A stretch of 43,402 nt of DNA, from assembly GCA_029262315.1 (NCBI GenBank), contig JAJCZP010000227.1:1-43402 (forward strand), given 5' to 3'. The translations under genes and the position numbers were made by a program. This DNA is from Deltaproteobacteria bacterium (GTDB lineage Bacteria > Desulfobacterota > Binatia > UTPRO1). Below are positions 1-7,093 of this stretch, one piece after another; position 1 is the first letter of the stretch, and each line of letters opens with the position of its first letter. The notes beneath the pieces were generated by a model. That model was not told the origin of the DNA and made no database searches. It was given only the letters and a program-made list of their open reading frames with translations.

Positions 1-798
1 GGCGGCTTTGCGTTGCTCCAAGTGGAGCGTTCGAAGGACTTCCACCAGCCGTTGCGAGAGGTCCACCCGTCGCGTCTTACCGCTCTTCGGACTGGTGAGC
101 TGTCCCCGTGAGTGTGCCTGATGGACCGTTGCAAAGCGGCCATTGAAATCGACAGCCGACCACTCCAAGGCCGTCGCTTCACCCAGACGCATCCCCGTTC
201 GCGCCAGCAGGAATACGAAAGGATGCCAGCGCGGGAAGTGTTCGGTGCAGGTTCCCAGGAGCAGCGCGAGTTCGTCTGCCGTCAAGAAGTCGGCAGCCTG
301 CTTTGAACCATCCTCGACTCGACTGCGCTTCAGGACGTTCGCGGCGGGGTTGCTCACCACATGGCCATCCTCGATGGCGTGATTGAACATCTCCCGTAGC
401 GGAGCCAGCGTTGCTCGCACTGTGCTTCGGCTGAGTTTCTTCTCCGTCATTGTCGCGACGATCTGCTTCGTGTCCTGACGGCTGATCTCTCGCAGATCCC
501 GGTTGCCGAGATACGGTTCCAAGTGTCTCCGAAACGCGACCTCATAGCTGACATACGTCGACTCCTTGCAGTGCGTTCGTACGTAGCTGTCGAGCCATGC
601 GCGATAGTAGTTGTCGAAAGGACGAGGTTCGGGCTTGCCGAGATTGAACTTCCCAAGGGCAAGCTGCTCCCTGATTCCTTTAGCCACCCGCTCTGCCGTA
701 GCTTTGTCCGCGACGTTGACAGACTTCCTCCCCTTCTTGTGGTCGATCACAACCCACCAACCAGGCTTTCCTTTTCGTTGCCTTACTTTGACCGCCAT
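1..798 (-). CDS. int: Tyrosine recombinase/integrase, C-terminus cut by window edge
   Basis: The frame is open from an ATG at 798 down to base 1, giving 266 residues of a phage-type integrase. A purine-rich site (AAAGGAGA) precedes the ATG. The N-terminus (MAVKVRQRKGKPGWWVV) resembles the arm-binding domain. A core-binding SAM-like segment follows at about residues 67-160 (TYVSYEVAFRRHLEPYLG). The catalytic domain then starts, with the first catalytic Arg in ARTGMRLGEATALEW at about residue 200. The H-x-x-R box and the Tyr nucleophile would lie to the left of the window. Its job is site-specific integration and excision of the element, which fits the tRNA-derived attachment site at 10555-10596. 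Identification as a tyrosine recombinase is secure; the subfamily is not. Confidence 0.93.
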   Translation of the reverse strand, partial: MAVKVRQRKGKPGWWVVIDHKKGRKSVNVADKATAERVAKGIREQLALGKFNLGKPEPRPFDNYYRAWLDSYVRTHCKESTYVSYEVAFRRHLEPYLGNRDLREISRQDTKQIVATMTEKKLSRSTVRATLAPLREMFNHAIEDGHVVSNPAANVLKRSRVEDGSKQAADFLTADELALLLGTCTEHFPRWHPFVFLLARTGMRLGEATALEWSAVDFNGRFATVHQAHSRGQLTSPKSGKTRRVDLSQRLVEVLRTLHLEQRKAA

Positions 799-818
799 GC
801 GGTCTCCTTTCTCCTGCT

Positions 819-1022
819 CTATGTGAGCAGGTCGACCAGTTTCAGCCCCACCGCACGCGCTACCCGTTCGAGCACCGCGAGCGAGGGCGCCTTTCGTTCC
901 CCCGCTTCCAGCTTCAGCACGTAGATCCGAGAGATGCCCGCTTTGCGAGCGAGCGCCTCCTGCGTGAGGCCGCGCGCTAAACGCGCCTCTCGAATGCGTC
1001 TGCCGATCGAGCGAGGGGGCAT
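819..1022 (-). CDS. Xre/Cro-family transcriptional regulator
   Basis: This 67-residue protein is almost entirely one HTH_3 domain. The helix-turn-helix is visible as GLTQEALARKAGISRIYVLK, followed by LEAGERKAPSLAVLERVARAVGLKLVDLL. It sits 20 bp upstream of the integrase gene on the same strand and is probably co-transcribed with it. The start codon has no Shine-Dalgarno sequence. Instead it lies at the edge of a perfect 8-bp-arm palindrome (1021-1041). This suggests a leaderless or autorepressed transcript, with the repressor controlling itself and the recombinase, as in temperate elements. The specific target is inference. Confidence 0.85.
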   Translation of the reverse strand: MPPRSIGRRIREARLARGLTQEALARKAGISRIYVLKLEAGERKAPSLAVLERVARAVGLKLVDLLT

Positions 1023-1041
1023 GCATACTTCTAGTATGCAT
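1021..1041. promoter_or_regulatory. Palindromic operator overlapping the Xre start codon
   Basis: Two perfect 8-bp arms, ATGCATAC and GTATGCAT, flank a 5-base centre (TTCTA). The start codon of the Xre gene occupies 1020-1022, at the edge of the palindrome. A symmetric site here is best explained as the autoregulatory operator of the small Xre protein. It lies between the Xre-integrase unit and the upstream HTH gene at 1054-1362. Confidence 0.6.
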
Positions 1042-1053
1042 CCACCTGCGAAC

Positions 1054-1362
1054 TCAAGCGGACAAGCCCTCCATCACCTTACTCACCGCGCGTTGCACGT
1101 CCGCATCCCCCTCGCAGCGATAGGCCTGCATCCACGCATCGAACTCCGAGCGCTTCACCAGTACGCGCCCGTTCGGTCGGTAGCAGCCAAGCGGGCGAAC
1201 GGGATCGCTCAGAAACCCGCGCAGCGTGCGCTCCGACAGACCGCTGTACCGTGCGAGTTCGCGCAGCGAGAGGTAGCGATCGCCATCAGAGGCGAGCTGC
1301 TCGTGCACGGGCGTATGTTCGCGAGGAGCGCTCACGTCAGCCGTCGAGGGCGGCTCCTCCAT
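1054..1362 (-). CDS. Excisionase-like helix-turn-helix protein
   Basis: This is a 102-residue protein whose centre (DRYLSLRELARYSGLSERTLRGFL, then VLVKRSEFDAWMQAYR) is the MerR/excisionase HTH_17 pattern: one HTH helix pair followed by a wing ending in an Arg-rich 'F-x-x-W' helix. The N-terminal 28 residues are charged and probably disordered. Its place just upstream of the Xre and integrase genes on the same strand suggests a recombination directionality factor (Xis) or element regulator. Similar HTH_17 proteins also act as plain regulators, so the excisionase role is inferred from context. Confidence 0.7.
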   Translation of the reverse strand: MEEPPSTADVSAPREHTPVHEQLASDGDRYLSLRELARYSGLSERTLRGFLSDPVRPLGCYRPNGRVLVKRSEFDAWMQAYRCEGDADVQRAVSKVMEGLSA

Positions 1363-1527
1363 TTACTGAGTTCATCCGGGTGCACGCGCGCCGGACACTC
1401 TGAGGCGTGTTTGCGCACCCGCGTTCGAGAACCCTTGCGATGCTGCACGATTCGAGGCCGTGCTTCACCTTCCTAGTCGAATGCTTACGCCGCCAAGCAA
1501 CGATTCGTACTGAACGCTCGTGTACCC

Positions 1528-1872
1528 TCACGTTTGCACCGTTCGGCGCTCGCCAAGATGCTCCGTGTGCGCTCCCAGGAGCGTACAGCGCAGCCCGTCT
1601 GCGAATCGGAACGTCTCCTCGTCGTACGCGTCTGCGAGTAGGCGATTGAGTTCGCGGTTCAGCATGGGCGCGCACTCCGTGCAGAGAGCAGGTAGCTCCG
1701 CTGCACGGCGATCTGCCCGTACACCCCGTCTTCGGCGCTGCTCCTCCTCGACGGCAATCTGGACTTCGAGCCCGCCGACCTCCTCTTTCTTCAACCAGCG
1801 CAGGTACGATGCTGGGACCGCGCTGATCTTCCAGCCTTGGTGCTTCCCGAAGGGCATCCGCATCGTGCTCAT
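1528..1872 (-). CDS. DUF3820-like protein
   Basis: A 114-residue protein. Its N-terminus, MPFGKHQGWKISAVPASYLRW followed by LKKEEV, matches the short signature of DUF3820 (M-P-F-G-K-x-x-G ... P-x-x-Y-L-x-W), found alone and next to nuclease or ATPase genes in phages and elements. The rest contains an Arg/Glu-rich helix and a C-x2-C pair (LCTEC). The ATG overlaps the stop of the RepA-like ATPase gene by 4 bp (ATGA), so the two are translationally coupled and probably act in the same replication or processing step. Molecular function is unknown. Confidence 0.65.
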   Translation of the reverse strand: MSTMRMPFGKHQGWKISAVPASYLRWLKKEEVGGLEVQIAVEEEQRRRRGVRADRRAAELPALCTECAPMLNRELNRLLADAYDEETFRFADGLRCTLLGAHTEHLGERRTVQT

Positions 1873-3017
1873 CGCACTTCCTCCATTTGCTTCCCTCCAC
1901 CCTCACAGCCACCACCGTCACCCTTAAGGGGGGTGACGGTTGGAGGCGGTGAACTTGGGTCACAGTCATTGCCGTCACTGACGGTGTCATGGCGGTCCTG
2001 GCGGTCACCAGCCTGCACAACAGCGCGATAGCGAGCGCCTTTGCCGTCTCCGTCCTTCTCGACGAGGCCGAGTTCGAGTAGCTCGTTTCTGGCTCGGCGC
2101 AGCGTGCTTTCGCTCTCGCCCAGCAGTTCCAGCCACTCCGTGAACGTTGCTCCCTCCGCGTCCTGCTCTCGGAGCGCGACGAGCGCCTTCTCGGCGCGTT
2201 TGCTGGGCCGCTGCGCCGTCGATACGTCGTCACCATCCGCCGCGACCAGCACGCACGAGCTGCGCTCCCCGCTCACTGTGACCGCCTCCAAGCGGAGGTG
2301 AATGGGCTCGAAGTTCGGCAGGTCGCGCTGTTTCGGATTAGTCAGCGTCACCATCCCTTTCTTCTGTGTCAGCGCCAGCTCCGTGTCCGCCGTCGCCTTC
2401 AACGCGGAGCTGCCACGCGCTCGCCCGCGCCCTTTCACGCCTTCGTGGTGGATCACAAGCACAGCAGCCTTCAGATCCGTTGCGAGCTGCCGAAACGCGC
2501 CCGCCGCGCGCCCCGCATCCTTCGCCTTGTCCTCATCACCGCCACCCGCTGCGAGCGACGCTGACCATGTGTCCACGACGATCAACGCGGGCTCCAGCTC
2601 CATCTCCGCGATCTGCTTTCCGAGCGCGGCGATCTCGTTTGCGACGAGCGGATCGAGCGCGCGAGGCAGGAAGTACACGCCGAGCTTCTCTGCCTTCCCG
2701 TGATGCTGCTTCCACGCCTCGACCCGCGTGGCGAGCCCGCCTTGCCCCTCTGCCGCGATGTACACGACTGGGCCTTGCTTGACCTTACAGCCCTGCCAGG
2801 GCGCGCCGCTCGCGATCGAGAGGCTCATGTCGAGCGCGAGGAACGTCTTTCCCTTGCCTGACTCCGCGTGCAGCAGGATGAACGCATCCTCCGTGCAGAC
2901 GCCCTTGATGAGGTGCGGCTGCTCCGTCCGCTCCTGCATGATCTGCTCGTCATCGAGCAGTTTGAATGGCATGTGCGGTTGCTGCACGGCGCGCGCGTCG
3001 CCTAGCGAAGCCTGCAT
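1869..3017 (-). CDS. RepA-like AAA ATPase / replicative helicase
   Basis: From the ATG at 3017 this encodes 382 residues. I chose this start because it overlaps the TGA of the upstream HTH gene (TGATG). The open frame extends further upstream but that part looks like non-coding readthrough. The Walker A motif is AESGKGKT (51-58) and Walker B is ALIVVDTW (about 144-151). A conserved VLVIHHEGVKGRGRARGSS segment (187-205) is typical of RSF1010 RepA/AAA_25 hexameric ATPases. A winged-helix-like tail at about 285-345 (TLRRARNELLELGLVEKDG) probably binds DNA. The last 40 residues are low-complexity Asp/Gly/Pro. The likely role is unwinding at the element's replication origin. Confidence 0.85.
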   Translation of the reverse strand: MQASLGDARAVQQPHMPFKLLDDEQIMQERTEQPHLIKGVCTEDAFILLHAESGKGKTFLALDMSLSIASGAPWQGCKVKQGPVVYIAAEGQGGLATRVEAWKQHHGKAEKLGVYFLPRALDPLVANEIAALGKQIAEMELEPALIVVDTWSASLAAGGGDEDKAKDAGRAAGAFRQLATDLKAAVLVIHHEGVKGRGRARGSSALKATADTELALTQKKGMVTLTNPKQRDLPNFEPIHLRLEAVTVSGERSSCVLVAADGDDVSTAQRPSKRAEKALVALREQDAEGATFTEWLELLGESESTLRRARNELLELGLVEKDGDGKGARYRAVVQAGDRQDRHDTVSDGNDCDPSSPPPTVTPLKGDGGGCEGGGKQMEEVR

Positions 3018-3235
3018 CAGTCTGCTCCGCCTTCTGAGTTGCCCTCCGCATCGTTGGCGTGCTCGGCCTCGTTGGATGGGAAGAGCAGGGCGCGCAGTCG
3101 CGCCATGTCCTTCTCGCTGTAGCGCCGTTGGCCCGCCCAATCGCGCATCGGCTCGATGTGTCCGCGCCGCTCCAAGTTGCGGAGCGTATCCGCGTGGCAG
3201 CCGAGTTCGTGTGCTGCTTCTGTGATTCGTCGCAT
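3017..3235 (-). CDS. MerR-like HTH DNA-binding protein
   Basis: A 72-residue protein starting with a MerR-type HTH: RRITEAAHELGCHADTLRNLERRGHIEP, then RDWAGQRRYSEKDMARLRAL. It lacks the long dimerisation helix and effector domain of full MerR regulators and ends in an acidic tail. Its stop overlaps the start of the RepA-like ATPase gene by one base, so it heads the three-gene operon HTH-ATPase-DUF3820. Small HTH proteins of this kind in mobile elements often act as origin-binding or regulatory partners of the helicase; that role is inference. Confidence 0.75.
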   Translation of the reverse strand: MRRITEAAHELGCHADTLRNLERRGHIEPMRDWAGQRRYSEKDMARLRALLFPSNEAEHANDAEGNSEGGAD

Positions 3236-3354
3236 AGCTAGTCCTTTCGTGGGGAATCGTTCCCCGCTGTCGAAAGAATACGACGGAATGGACGTGCGTT
3301 CCTCCCCGAATGGCCTGCAGGCGCGTAGGAAAGCGCGCCCTTCGTGGGAGGAGG

Positions 3355-4344
3355 TTACCTACGCGCGCGACGGTCTGCGGCCCGGTAGGCGTCGTGCACG
3401 GCGCGCTCGATCGTGCGCACGAGCTGCGGCAGCTTCTTCTCGACATCGTTAGCGCGCTGGCGCAGCTTCTGCGGGTCGTTCCTGAAGTAGCGGGGCGAAT
3501 CGCTCACCGAGGCTGCTGCGTCGAGCACGTTCGCAAGCCGCCTGTACGGGGCGTACACGCCGCGCGCGCGGAGCAGCGCTGCGAGGAAGGCGACGAGGCA
3601 GTTCAGCTTGTCCTCCGGTGGGCGCCCCGTTCGCCGCAGCGTACGCGCGGCATGCTCCATCCGCCCGTGCATCAAGCGCAGTTCGCTCGCGAGATGTTGC
3701 AGCTGCGCTTGCATGGCGATCTCGCGCGGCCATCTGATCGCGTCAAGCTGCTTCTCGACCCTCTCGTACAACTCGACTTCATACGCTGGCGGCTCGTCTG
3801 GGTACGACTCCGTGCGTACCGCTTCGAAGTCGGCGTTTGCGAGGGCGTCGTGCGCCAGCGGCGCGTTTCCGATGCCGCCCTGCTGATCGACGAGGCGCGC
3901 GATGCGCTGGAACTCCCCGATCGTCGCTACCGCCTGCTCCATCGGCTTCAGCCGCTTCGCCCACTGTCGCTCGCTGCGCGCGAGCAGCGCATGCACGGGG
4001 TTGCGCTCGTCGATGTGCCAGTTCCAGGCGTAGCGTACGAGCGCGGCAGCGATGACGTTCGGGCTGACGCCCGCCGTCGCGAGTCTCTCCAACTCAGCGC
4101 GCGCATGTTGAAAGAAGCTGCGGCACTTCTGTTCGAACGACGTGGATGGCTCGCGTAGCCTTCTGGCTGCTGCCGCAGCGGCACTTCCTGCACGCGGCTT
4201 CCGATCGAGCAGGCGCTTCGCCTCCTGCGACCAGTACGCCTCCGGTTGCCGCAGCGCGCTGCGTGCGGGCAGGCGATCACGCGGTAGCAGGTATTCCCGC
4301 TCCAACAGCGTTGCCGGATCAAACGTCTGCACCACGCTCCCCAC
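3355..4344 (-). CDS. Hypothetical protein, 329 residues
   Basis: I do not recognise this family. The protein is mostly alpha-helical and rich in Arg and Ala. It has no signal peptide or membrane segment. Helical stretches such as SFEQKCRSFFQHARAELERL and RVEKQLDAIRWPREIAMQAQ could form coiled coils. The C-terminus is strongly basic (RAVHDAYRAADRRARR), which would suit nucleic-acid binding. It is read in the same direction as the downstream HTH-ATPase-DUF3820 genes, 119 bp before them, and diverges from the HNH gene at 4465. Upstream start codons are absent near 4344, so the start is reasonable. An accessory replication or cargo role is possible but unsupported. Confidence 0.65.
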   Translation of the reverse strand: MGSVVQTFDPATLLEREYLLPRDRLPARSALRQPEAYWSQEAKRLLDRKPRAGSAAAAAARRLREPSTSFEQKCRSFFQHARAELERLATAGVSPNVIAAALVRYAWNWHIDERNPVHALLARSERQWAKRLKPMEQAVATIGEFQRIARLVDQQGGIGNAPLAHDALANADFEAVRTESYPDEPPAYEVELYERVEKQLDAIRWPREIAMQAQLQHLASELRLMHGRMEHAARTLRRTGRPPEDKLNCLVAFLAALLRARGVYAPYRRLANVLDAAASVSDSPRYFRNDPQKLRQRANDVEKKLPQLVRTIERAVHDAYRAADRRARR

Positions 4345-4464
4345 GCCCCACAGCCTCCACCGCGAGCTTACCGCTCGTGCGCGTGGGGCGCCAGCCTTCG
4401 TGCGCTGCGTGGCCCGCGCGGGTCGCCTACGTGTCTGTCGTCCAATCGCGCGCTACGTGAGGGC

Positions 4465-5157
4465 ATGGTTGCGACCAAGCCGCAGCGCGTGCCCGTCGAG
4501 TGCTACCTCTGCGGACGACCGATCACGCGCGACGCTACCGATCCGCGCTTCCTGCGCACGCGAGATCACGTGCCGCCGCAGGGCTTCATCCCGAAGCCCC
4601 GCCCGGCCAACCTCATAACGCTACCGTGCTGTCGTGCGTGTCAGGACGAGTACCAGCGCGACGAAGACGAGTTCCGTAACAACCTGGGCGCACTTGCGCC
4701 CGCCAGCGTGAACGCAGCTGCTCGCGTGACCTGGGAGACGGCGAAGCGAGCTTTCAAGCGCGGGCCAGGCGTCACGAAGGACTTCGTCTCACGGCTCCAG
4801 CGAGTAGCCGTGCCTCGTGCGGACGGCAGCACCGAAGACCGGCTCGCCTTAGCGTTCGATGCCGCGCAGACGAGGCGGGTCATTCACAAAGTCGGCTGTG
4901 GGTTGCTCTACCACCACTTGCGGCAGCGCCCGCGTGCGGACCAGCCGCTGGAAGTCGAGTGGGACACGCATCTCGACGCGGCTGAGTATCAGCCGATGAT
5001 CGACGCTTCGCACTATCGCGACTCGTTCGGACGAGCGTTTGCCTACGTCGGCCTCGTAGTGGCAGGCTCGCGCGACTCGATCTGGCTCATGTGGTTCTTC
5101 GAGCATCATATGGCATCGGTCGCCTTCTTGGATGCGGTGCCTACGTGCGACAGCTAG
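4465..5157 (+). CDS. HNH-endonuclease-like protein
   Basis: A 230-residue protein whose N-terminal 70 residues have the zinc-bound HNH layout: CYLCG (13-17), TRDHVPPQGF with the DH pair at about 33-34, and LPCCRACQDEYQRDEDEFR with a second Cys pair and the closing Asn/His-like region. The remaining 160 residues have no familiar domain; they include a helical part and a C-terminal beta-rich stretch (FAYVGLVVAGSRDSIWLMWFF). GAGG precedes the ATG. It diverges from the gene at 3355-4344 and is followed after 62 bp by a membrane-protein gene. DNA cleavage is likely from the family, but the final HNH His/Asn is not obvious and the target is unknown. Confidence 0.65.
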   Translation: MVATKPQRVPVECYLCGRPITRDATDPRFLRTRDHVPPQGFIPKPRPANLITLPCCRACQDEYQRDEDEFRNNLGALAPASVNAAARVTWETAKRAFKRGPGVTKDFVSRLQRVAVPRADGSTEDRLALAFDAAQTRRVIHKVGCGLLYHHLRQRPRADQPLEVEWDTHLDAAEYQPMIDASHYRDSFGRAFAYVGLVVAGSRDSIWLMWFFEHHMASVAFLDAVPTCDS

Positions 5158-5219
5158 CCGAACCAAGCTACTTGCTCCGCTGCTGTGCGATGGCCTCGCA
5201 CGGCGAGAAGAGGTGAGAT

Positions 5220-5936
5220 GTGAGTTCCGCTGAAATCGAGCGGCGCCAGGTCATCAACGAGTTGCACCGCCTCGTGGCGCAGGTGCGCAAGGATATGGCG
5301 CTGCTTGCGGGCAATCCCCCTGTCTCCAAGTTTCAGGTAGCCGCCAACCAGAGCATCGAGAACCATCGCATGTACTTCAATGCGAATCGGCATTGGCTCC
5401 CACTGGACCTGTGCGCAGAGTTGCAGCAGCTGAGCGGATTTTTTCATGATGCTTTCGTCGATTTCACGATTCAAGGCCATGAAGGTCGTGGCGAGGCCAT
5501 CTTGCGAGCGTGGCATCTCTTGAACGAAGATGCGACGGAGCTGCAGCAGCAGATCGAGAAGGGCTTCCGAGAGCTGTTGGCCACGAACGTGTCAGCTGGG
5601 GCACCGAAGAGAGGTCACGAGTCAGTCTGGAAGTTCTTATTCGGGGGTCTGGGAGCTGGAGTTGTTGTTTTGGGTCTCGGCTATCTGCTGAATGGGTGGG
5701 ATCCTCTAGGCCTGTTCGCGGATCGCGGCAAAGCTCTCGATCTAGACCGATATTGTACGGTGGTGTTGGGTGGAGTTGACGCCGACCATGATGGAAGCCG
5801 TTGGCAGTGCGAAATGGAAGATGAAACGCGCCGAGATTTCGACGCTGAGAAAGTCTGCGCATGGCAGTTCAACGGGGCGCGACCTCGCGCGGAGCGGATC
5901 AACGATTCTCCTCACGGGTGGCGATGCTTCGAGTGA
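5220..5936 (+). CDS. Single-pass membrane protein with C-terminal cysteine domain
   Basis: Read from a GTG, this gives 238 residues. Residues 1-125 are helical and soluble. Residues 137-158 (KFLFGGLGAGVVVLGLGYLL) form one membrane span. Residues 170-238 form a small domain with four Cys (179, 197, 213, 236), probably two disulfides outside the cytoplasm. Its last part (VCAWQFNGARPRAERINDSP then HGWRC) resembles the short 'ACRWQY ... DPYSWRC' motif of many actinobacterial surface proteins. It lies 62 bp after the HNH gene on the same strand and may be co-expressed. The architecture would suit linking an outer signal to a cytoplasmic domain, but function is unknown. Confidence 0.6.
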   Translation: MSSAEIERRQVINELHRLVAQVRKDMALLAGNPPVSKFQVAANQSIENHRMYFNANRHWLPLDLCAELQQLSGFFHDAFVDFTIQGHEGRGEAILRAWHLLNEDATELQQQIEKGFRELLATNVSAGAPKRGHESVWKFLFGGLGAGVVVLGLGYLLNGWDPLGLFADRGKALDLDRYCTVVLGGVDADHDGSRWQCEMEDETRRDFDAEKVCAWQFNGARPRAERINDSPHGWRCFE

Positions 5937-6017
5937 GGGTGGAAGTTCCTCAGGACGACGTTGAGCGAGAACTTCGGGTCGCTGAACCGGGCCGGAGCCC
6001 CGATAGCGAAGTAGCGA

Positions 6018-6045
6018 GAGAGTTCAGGGCAGGACCCTGGCAGCG
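6018..6045 (+). repeat. Short copy of an inverted repeat (arm 1)
   Basis: The sequence GAGAGTTCAGGGCA, then GGA, then CCCTGGCAGCG is matched on the opposite strand at 6203-6253. The outer 14 and 11 bases are identical; this copy lacks 23 central bases. The stop codon of the possible small gene at 6024-6161 lies inside it. Confidence 0.6.
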
Positions 6046-6161
6046 GAAAGCAGCGCAATCTTGAGACCCAACGGTTCGTGAACCGCCAGACCCCATCCAA
6101 AGGCCAACCAACCGACAAGCACCAGGGCAGCTTGGAAACAAGCGTACACGTTTCGCTTCAT
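6024..6161 (-). CDS. Possible 45-residue membrane peptide
   Basis: An ATG at 6161 is preceded at ideal distance by a strong ribosome binding site (AAGGGAGG, then ACTGCC). The frame runs 45 codons to a TGA at 6024. The product starts MKRNVYACFQ, has one hydrophobic span (about residues 11-28, AALVLVGWLAFGWGLAV) and a short amphipathic tail. It lies 171 bp downstream of the zinc-ribbon membrane protein on the same strand, so it may be the last gene of that operon. Its final codons are formed by the repeat at 6018-6045, which could mean the repeat inserted into the gene end. The ribosome site and hydrophobicity support it; no homolog is recognised. Confidence 0.45.
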   Translation of the reverse strand: MKRNVYACFQAALVLVGWLAFGWGLAVHEPLGLKIALLSAARVLP

Positions 6162-6178
6162 GGCAGTCCTCCCTTTCT

Positions 6179-6253
6179 CCCGCGAAGGCGGGGTTCCAGA
6201 ATCGCTGCCAGGGCGTCCCTGCCACGCACGAGTGCGTCGTGCCCTGAACTCTC
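6179..6253. repeat. Cluster of hairpins with inverted-repeat arm 2
   Basis: Three hairpins follow each other: CCCGC-GAAG-GCGGG (6179-6192, REP-like), CAGGG-CGT-CCCTG (6209-6221) and ACGCAC-GA-GTGCGT (6224-6237). Bases 6203-6253, read on the minus strand, carry the same outer 14 and 11 bases as the copy at 6018-6045. This looks like a palindromic intergenic mobile repeat present in full-length and internally deleted forms. Confidence 0.55.
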
Positions 6254-6332
6254 TCCCTGCCCTCTCGTAGCAGAGTGTTAAGCGGGTGGCTAGTAGGATT
6301 GGGCGAGGACTGCGACCTGCGAAGGTATACCG

Positions 6333-7040
6333 CTATGAGTGCTTGTCCGGTTTGATTGGCTCGTTGCACTTGTCGATCTCGGCTAGCTCGATTGCGACAG
6401 CCAGCGGGGGTGGGGTTGGCTCGCTGCGAGGGGCGGCGGCATACAGTCCACTGACCTCGAAGCAGGAGCACCATGTTTCGCGATTGGCGACTCCGTGGGT
6501 TCCGTACAAGGCGACGGTGCACCGGAATCCTCGTCTGGCGCGAGTCTCGCTATCCAACTCGAAGACGTTGAGAGCATGCTTCTCTTTGTTCGGCTTCTTC
6601 GTCTCGTGGCGTACAGGTCGCAAGTCGCCGGGAGGGATCGAGACGAAATCGGGTATGACGATGGTCGTGATGGGAATGTCAGGGAGCAGTTTCGGAAACA
6701 CCTTCAAGTGCGACAGTGATACGCTCTTGTGGCCACTGTTCTCTACCGACAACGTCACGCTCTCTGGTACCCAGTTGAGAATTCTAAACTCGATCTCGGG
6801 TTGCCCAGCCCATTCCCCCCACCACGTGAACACGCTCGGCAGTAGTACGATGATGGCGAGGGCAACTCCCGCGAAAGCCTCAAGGTGCGGCAGGGCCGCG
6901 CGCAGGCGGTTCTGATACGTGCCGCAACCTTGGCAGAGGATCGCTTCGGCTGGGATCGTGTGACGACAGGCCCGGCATGATCGCTCAGGGGGCGTTGTCT
7001 TGCTCGGCGCTGCATCTAGAGGGCCGCTCTCCGTAGGCAT
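6333..7040 (-). CDS. Zinc-ribbon single-pass membrane protein
   Basis: A 235-residue protein with an N-terminal zinc ribbon (SCRACRHTIPAEAILCQGCG, Cys at 22, 25, 36 and 39) and one membrane span at about residues 54-74 (EAFAGVALAIIVLLPSVFTW). A 150-residue beta-rich domain follows, expected outside the cytoplasm (EFRILNWVPESVTLSVENSG, VIPDFVSIPPGDLRPVRHE). That part resembles an immunoglobulin-like or substrate-binding fold but I cannot name it. It starts 53 bp after the lipoprotein gene on the same strand and is probably in its operon. A ribbon inside plus sensor-like domain outside is common in membrane-anchored accessory proteins; the role here is unknown. Confidence 0.65.
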   Translation of the reverse strand: MPTESGPLDAAPSKTTPPERSCRACRHTIPAEAILCQGCGTYQNRLRAALPHLEAFAGVALAIIVLLPSVFTWWGEWAGQPEIEFRILNWVPESVTLSVENSGHKSVSLSHLKVFPKLLPDIPITTIVIPDFVSIPPGDLRPVRHETKKPNKEKHALNVFELDSETRARRGFRCTVALYGTHGVANRETWCSCFEVSGLYAAAPRSEPTPPPLAVAIELAEIDKCNEPIKPDKHS

Positions 7041-7093
7041 TCGTCAGTCGTGTCTAGCAGCCACACCAACCGTGTCGCAAAGGCAGTTCGCGC

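Noticed and set aside
1363-1527. Short GTG frame of about 43 codons between the HTH and DUF3820 genes
   Set aside because: The ribosome site is too close to the start and the product overlaps the HTH gene out of frame.
1337-2236. Long Arg/Ser-rich open frame (299 codons) on the minus strand
   Set aside because: It overlaps three supported genes in another frame, has no ribosome site and its composition is that of a shadow of GC-rich coding DNA.
3018-3446. Upstream extension of the RepA-like ATPase frame
   Set aside because: The extension overlaps the HTH gene in another frame and reads as Arg/Ser-rich non-protein; the ATG at 3017 is coupled to the HTH stop.
6179-6253. CRISPR-like repeat array
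   Set aside because: Only two inverted copies of unequal length, no spacers and no cas genes.
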